Source: Bolinopsis microptera
Taxonomy: Eukaryota > Ctenophora > Tentaculata > Lobata > Bolinopsidae
Direction: 5' to 3'
Length of the DNA: 64,000 nt
Assembly: GCF_026151205.1 (NCBI RefSeq)
Contig: NC_087082.1
Coordinates: 3,190,001-3,254,000 of the forward strand
Shown: piece by piece, positions 59,951 through 64,000 of the stretch
How positions within the stretch are numbered: the stretch's first letter is position 1
How the letters are laid out: the number at the start of each line of letters is the position of its first letter
The notes under the pieces: generated by a model
What the model saw: the letters and a program-made list of their open reading frames with translations, nothing else
What the model was told of the DNA's origin: nothing
The model's database searches: none
Program-made: the position numbers and the translations under genes

Positions 59951-60119
59951 TATATTACTCTACCATTGTTTTATATTAGTTGAGCATTTACAGCTGAATA
60001 GATCTTTACTTGAGCATCGCTTCTTTGTCTTAAGGTCAAACCAGAGTCGAAAATGAAAATTTGATACAGCAATTCTCTTAAGAATACGTTGAGACGGAAA
60101 TTTGCCTATATTTCCAGAT

Positions 60120-60593
60120 ATGACAACCGCAAATTTAACATTGAGTGAGGACAACCTGTTCCGAGTATACTTGGATGACGGCACGAGAATGGAGGAAATA
60201 TGCGGTTTAATAAACCGCGTGTACATGGAGACAGAGTAAGCGGAGTCATTTCGCTCATTTAAATATGATATTCTTATTTAAAAGTATCAATATATTTAAA
60301 AATAGAACTTTAGTCGAGCATAAAAAACTTGCCATACACATTATACACATTTATAAGAATTAAATTTTCTTTTCTTGATATCATAAGTTATTTTTCTTTC
60401 AGTTTTTATTTTCACAGTTACTTAAAAGTTTAACAATATAAGTTATATTGTAAACTGAAGGTGGCTGGAAGAGGAAGACGTCGTGGTAAGGAAGGAGTTC
60501 ATTTCTTGGAGGGAATTCCTCCGGAAAAGTATACAGGATTACAACCAACAAGAAAGTTCCAGGAAAGTTTTCAGACGAAAAAAATGACTGAGA
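60120..60593 (+). CDS. Putative two-exon small gene, unknown
   Basis: Exon 1 (60120-60235) starts at an ATG two bases after a splice-type tttccag and encodes LSEDNLFRVYLDDGTRMEEI then CGLINRVYME. It ends at a GTAAGC donor, leaving two bases of a codon. Joining to 60461 (weak acceptor ...aactgaag) gives WLEEEDVVVRKEFISWREFL and a stop at about 60593, 81 residues in all. A stronger acceptor at about 60402-60417 would give only a short tail, and another frame over 60461-60619 is also open, so the second exon is uncertain. Short and mostly helical; the N-terminal part is faintly reminiscent of an acetyltransferase-type start, but I would not name it. The 3' flank is duplicated downstream of the gene at 62079. 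Confidence 0.4.
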
Positions 60594-60660
60594 TTATTAG
60601 AGAGGTGGAAGCCCTTTAACCGATAATGCATTCTATTCAAACTAGTGTTAAATCCAATTA

Positions 60661-60962
60661 ATAGTTAAGATCAATAATATAACGATTAAATTAACATCAT
60701 GTAATCTTTTTCATTTTATTTCTATTCAATTCTGTTCGTTTCTATTGTTTTCTTTCATTTCTATTTATGTATGCTAATTTCTATTCTTTTATTTTTGTTC
60801 TTTCTTATTGTCACTTTTTTCTTTATCTTCTCAAAGATGTCTGTTATCATTTCTTTTTTATCATTATTTTTCTTCTGATATAATGTTTTTCTGTGATGAG
60901 TAAATGTAAGGAATGGTAATTGTAAGGAACCCCGAAATTTCAATTTTCTTTTTAATATAAAG
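60661..60962 (+). repeat. Duplicated T-rich 3' flank, copy 1
   Basis: TAGTTAAGATCAATAATATA through a long T/C-rich stretch to CTGTCTGTTATC-like and TAAGGAATGGTAATTGTAAG words. The same order of words occurs at 62812-63062. Both copies lie shortly after the stop codon of a small + strand gene. A 137-codon - strand frame across it is explained by the T-rich composition. Confidence 0.8.
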
Positions 60963-61371
60963 TGGAAAAAAGATCGATCTTGATTCTTGACCTCGAATCC
61001 TTTCTTCACCCTATGCAATTTGGATTCAGGAGAGGAATATCCAGTTCTAAATTCTCTGCGGTGGTTCAGTGGGACATGGATGGAGATAGAGTACGTGTTT
61101 TTAACAGCAAGATGATGATGTTGTGAGGGTATAAAAAAGAAGTATGACCAGAAGACGCTAGTGCACGCCCACATTTGGAATAATTTATAATTTCGTTGTG
61201 CTTGAGTAAGATTAGTTGTTAGTAAGAAATTGTATGGAGGGTTCTTCTACGATATGATTTAAAGAAAGAAGAGTAATTGATCATGCATATTATTTATCAG
61301 AGGCTTTTAATATGTAATTATTTACTACTAGGATATAAGATCAAAGATGAATATAACAATTCAAAATTGTA
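60963..61371. other. Intergenic sequence, no gene seen
   Basis: No supported frame. Some purine-rich stretches on the + strand at about 61255-61280. Confidence 0.4.
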
Positions 61372-61720
61372 GCGTGGTTAACCTGAAGACAGCTGCACCA
61401 TGAAAGGCTTCCAGTAAGCCGAGGAGGCAGCGCACCTGTTACCGGTTAGTTTGTTGTAATTACTAATTCTAGTCTGTTTTGTATGTTTATATTCTATCAT
61501 TCACAATCGCTGAGGTGACCGATGTCTAGCCACAATGTGTGTAGTAAACAAATCAAAGATACAACATTAAGGCTAATGGAATAATTAATTTCAGCTGCAA
61601 GAAGGTTGGAACTGTCCCGAAGCCAAGCCGTACAAGCGGCTCAACCGAATACCCCGCCCGCCGCCCAGCCCCCAACAGAAAGAGGTCCGGTCAAATTATT
61701 CAGATTATTAGAATCCTACA
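61372..61720 (+). CDS. Putative split small coding segment, unknown
   Basis: Exon-like block 61372-61410 contains ATGAAAGGCTTCCAGTAAGC, i.e. a short ATG exon running into a GTAAGC donor. A good acceptor (taattaatttcag) at 61594 opens a C-rich block at 61595-61695. Two frames are open there. One reads LQEGWNCPEAKPYKRLNRIP followed by RPPPSPQQKE; the other, joined to the ATG exon, reads CKKVGTVPKPSRTSG. The GC-rich block is unlike its surroundings and is probably exonic, but the reading frame and downstream splice cannot be fixed. No family recognised. Confidence 0.35.
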
Positions 61721-62078
61721 CACACAATATTAAAAACTTTGAATACAATGTTTATTATTGGAACACAATTCTAAACAGTTCATTGTCAAATTCTCAAATT
61801 GTCAAATATTCATACAGTATTATAAAATTTACTGACTCACTGATTTATCATGTTATCTTATCGTTTTATAGAGTGGTTCAAAAAGTGGTGGCTTTGGCTT
61901 AGCATCATCACACTCCAAGAAAAGGAGTTTAAACCATCTAAATCTACATTTAATTTTTATATGCTTGTGAATATTTTTATCAATATTACTAGGAGTGTTA
62001 TTGTTAGTTTGTACTTGATCAAATTCGTTTCGGTCTTGTCTTCAGAACCTTTACTAACCATACTGTATACTTCTAGAA

Positions 62079-62748
62079 ATGTCTGATAAACCTAGTTTTG
62101 ACGAGGCATTGTCCCAGCCTGGACCATCAGTCAAACTGTCTAACAACAAGAATGTTGTTGTAAGTGAGAAGACTGTCAGGGAAACAACTGGTGTGTTTCA
62201 TTGCATAGTGATCCATTTAAAGTTAACAAGCTGGACCATCGCCCACCCGGCCCCCGACACCGGCCCCTGACACCATCCACCCGGCCCAAGAACTGGTCGA
62301 GTCAGATAAAGAATCTTAGTTTAATTTAATAAGGAAGACCAAGATGGCAGGGCCACTGAGCCGATGGCAGCATCATATTATCGCTCGTATGAAGTACAGG
62401 AGCACTACAATTACAAGAATCTAAAACAACCGTTGATACCAAAAGTTGTTCTGATTTCCTGCTCGAGATCGTTTAATGATAGATGGTCGCTGTACCATAA
62501 CGAATTTCACATTTCAGAGAAACTGAAGGTGAGTCACAGAAAACTTCTTGGGTTGGTAGGGGCTACAGGGATTACCCTTTTATCAGTGTTGGGGCAGCGA
62601 TAAAAAGCCAGAAGAAGACGGATGGTTCGGCCTGTGGCCCAGCGGCCAGCAGGTGGCCAGAATCGAAACTCCTCCTTCCAGCAAGGCTTCTAGATATTGT
62701 GTAATGACTAGAAGAAGAACGATAACGTACCTATTACTACTAAAATAG
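62079..62748 (+). CDS. Three-exon small gene of unknown function
   Basis: Exons 62079-62159, 62334-62528 and 62587-62748 join in phase 0 at every junction to 145 residues. Donors are GTAAGT (62160) and GTGAGT (62529). The acceptor before exon 3 is good (ccttttatcag); the one before exon 2 (aatttaataag) is weak, so exon 2 could start elsewhere. The ATG lies two bases after an AG preceded by pyrimidines (tacttctag). The product starts MSDKPSFDEALSQPGPSVKL, has an aromatic middle (ASYYRSYEVQEHYNYKNL), an acidic, W-rich stretch (KPEEDGWFGLWPSGQQ) and a basic C-terminus (MTRRRTITYLLLLK). No signal peptide or membrane helix. Intron 2 is only 58 bp. I do not recognise the family. The 3' flank is duplicated from the one at 60661. 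Confidence 0.48.
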
Positions 62749-62811
62749 GCATAACTTAACAATTATTCCTATTGCTAGTACTGACAGTGCTAAAATGTAT
62801 TAAAATCAAAT

Positions 62812-63062
62812 AGTTAAGATCAATTATATAGCAATTAGATTAACATTGTGTTATTTTCATTCATTTTATTTCTATTAGTTTTACTCATTTCTATTCTTTT
62901 CTTTTCGATTCTTTGCTATTTTTTCTTTTTCTTCTCTTAACTGTCTGTTATCATTTCTTTTCGCCATTATTTTTTCTTCAGATATGATGTTTTTCTGTGA
63001 TATGTAAAGAATGTAAGGAATGGTAAGTGTAGGAACCTCGAAATTTAAATCTCCCTTTTTAA
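62812..63062 (+). repeat. Duplicated T-rich 3' flank, copy 2
   Basis: TAGTTAAGATCAATTATATA, then T/C-rich sequence, CTGTCTGTTATCATTTCTTT, ATGATGTTTTTCTGTGATAT and TAAGGAATGGTAAGTGTAGG, colinear with 60661-60962 at roughly 80% identity by eye. Confidence 0.8.
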
Positions 63063-63795
63063 TAGTTACTTAAATAACTCAGGCTTATCACCCATAGTTG
63101 ACTGATTAATTGGTTGCAATTCTGGTAGGACGTTCTGGCAAGGACATTGTTACAGCACTAATTTGTATTTTACCTTTAATAAAGATATTACAGTAAGGAG
63201 CGCGTTGAAGATATTACGAACAAGCATCACAGACTATATTATCTAAAACTAAAAGCGATTACATAAGATTTAACCATGATATGAGGGAACTGATGTCAGT
63301 ATAGCTTAGTAAATGTCAGTAAATAATGTCCATTAAAAATAACGAAGAGGAAAAAGTTTTTAACTTCAGTATTTGGATTTCTGCCTGAAATTGGACAAAA
63401 AAGCTTCTTGAAAAAAAAAACGGGTAGAACGAATAATATATCATAACACCGATCATTATTCTTTTACTAGGAAGTTCGTTCAGATAGGTGGGAAGGGTAA
63501 GGGACTTTTCACAGTGATGTGTCCACATGGGATATGTGTTATTGTTAGATGTAAGGTGCTGTATTTACACGAATACCCTCAGACTGCGCGCAGTTTCTTC
63601 GTTCCATAAAGTAAATTTTTTAAATCCGTTGGACTTCATCGGTTGAATGTTTGTGTACATAATAATGTTAATTGTATATTATGAGATCTATAATCTAACT
63701 AACATTATATTTAAAACTTAGTATGAGCACAAAGTGCACCTTGCAGGTTATTAAATTTCAATTAAAACCTTGATTTGTATCTATTTTAATTACAG
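63063..63795. other. Intergenic sequence, no gene seen
   Basis: AT-rich. A 70-codon - strand frame (63316-63528) is unsupported. It ends in ttttaattacag, a good 3' splice site. Confidence 0.4.
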
Positions 63796-63979
63796 AAGCA
63801 TGTCCGACTCCGTTAGTACAATGAACCGGGAGATCGATAATCCCAGGGTCGGGACGATATTAGAACGAAAGGAACGAACGACTGGGAATCGATGCTTTAT
63901 TTTACTGTATTTCTTTTGGTTCTTTCAATTGTGGTATTACAAAACTTTGATACCCCTCTTTGATTTGCATATATTTTAA
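63796..63979 (+). CDS. Putative 5' exon of a small gene, unknown, possibly membrane-anchored
   Basis: A strong acceptor (ctattttaattacag) ends at 63795 and the ATG follows four bases later. The frame reads MSDSVSTMNREIDNPRVGTI then LERKERTTGN, followed by a hydrophobic stretch CFILLYFFWFFQLWYY. It stops at 63979, 60 codons in all. The hydrophobic part could be a membrane helix or read-through into an intron; no clear donor is seen. Another acceptor-like sequence (atatttttgtag) followed by AATGTCT lies at the very end of the window, so a further exon probably begins there. No family recognised. Confidence 0.4.
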
Positions 63980-64000
63980 CCATATTTTTGTAGAATGTCT

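Noticed and set aside
60761-61174. 137-codon minus-strand frame rich in K, N and F
   Set aside because: It spans the T-rich duplicated 3' flank. Its length is explained by base composition, and the second copy does not preserve the frame.

Overview
The window is AT-rich eukaryotic DNA, almost certainly from an invertebrate metazoan. Supporting signs are short GT-AG introns, a metazoan-type RRP5/PDCD11 gene, a PIEZO-type channel fragment, an RTE-like LINE, a THAP-domain transposon-type gene, terminal-inverted-repeat elements and a large satellite array. I see no bacterial operons, CRISPR arrays, tRNA or rRNA genes. The phylum cannot be fixed from the sequence alone.

Layout. 1-7 kb: two decayed coding regions on the + strand, one unrecognised and one clearly a broken M16 (insulinase-type) metallopeptidase. 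9.4-11.7 kb: a dead RTE-like LINE on the - strand. 15.3-16.6 kb: a non-autonomous, hAT-like element carrying a GC-rich minisatellite. 17.2-22.5 kb: two decayed copies of one unrecognised - strand gene, the second split by a repeat insertion. 22-24.5 kb: nested repeats, a 96-bp palindrome and three minisatellites. 24.9-26.6 kb: a decayed THAP-domain gene. 27.8-33.2 kb: a small MITE-like palindrome, an element with mirrored GCCTCACAGAATGGCC motifs, and a 3.4-kb fold-back structure with arms of about 1.2 kb. 34.4-36.3 kb: a - strand terminal exon of an unknown gene and a frameshifted PIEZO C-terminal fragment.

36.4-56.8 kb is a satellite array. Its 367-bp monomer is itself an ancient dimer (halves of 200 and 167 bp). 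Two non-satellite sequences are embedded in register: unit X (about 1.5 kb, three copies) and element E (about 375 bp, three copies, with TTAGGG-like tracts). The E-to-E spacing and the X-to-X spacing are both about 7.25 kb for one pair of copies, so the array has a higher-order structure. Its left half (about 37.9-48.7 kb) is peppered with single-base indels and homopolymer or C-rich nonsense, while 48.7-56.6 kb is clean. The left half therefore looks like uncorrected long-read consensus, and no reading frame there should be trusted.

57.2-64 kb is the only gene-dense part. A well-supported eight-exon - strand model gives the C-terminal 387 residues of RRP5/PDCD11, a ribosome biogenesis factor, but its S1-domain half is missing from the adjacent DNA. 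On the + strand there are several small multi-exon genes of unknown function, repeatedly with a 3' splice-site AG 2-6 bases before an ATG. That arrangement suggests spliced-leader trans-splicing or short 5'UTR introns. Apart from this last segment, most of the window is repeats and gene remains.
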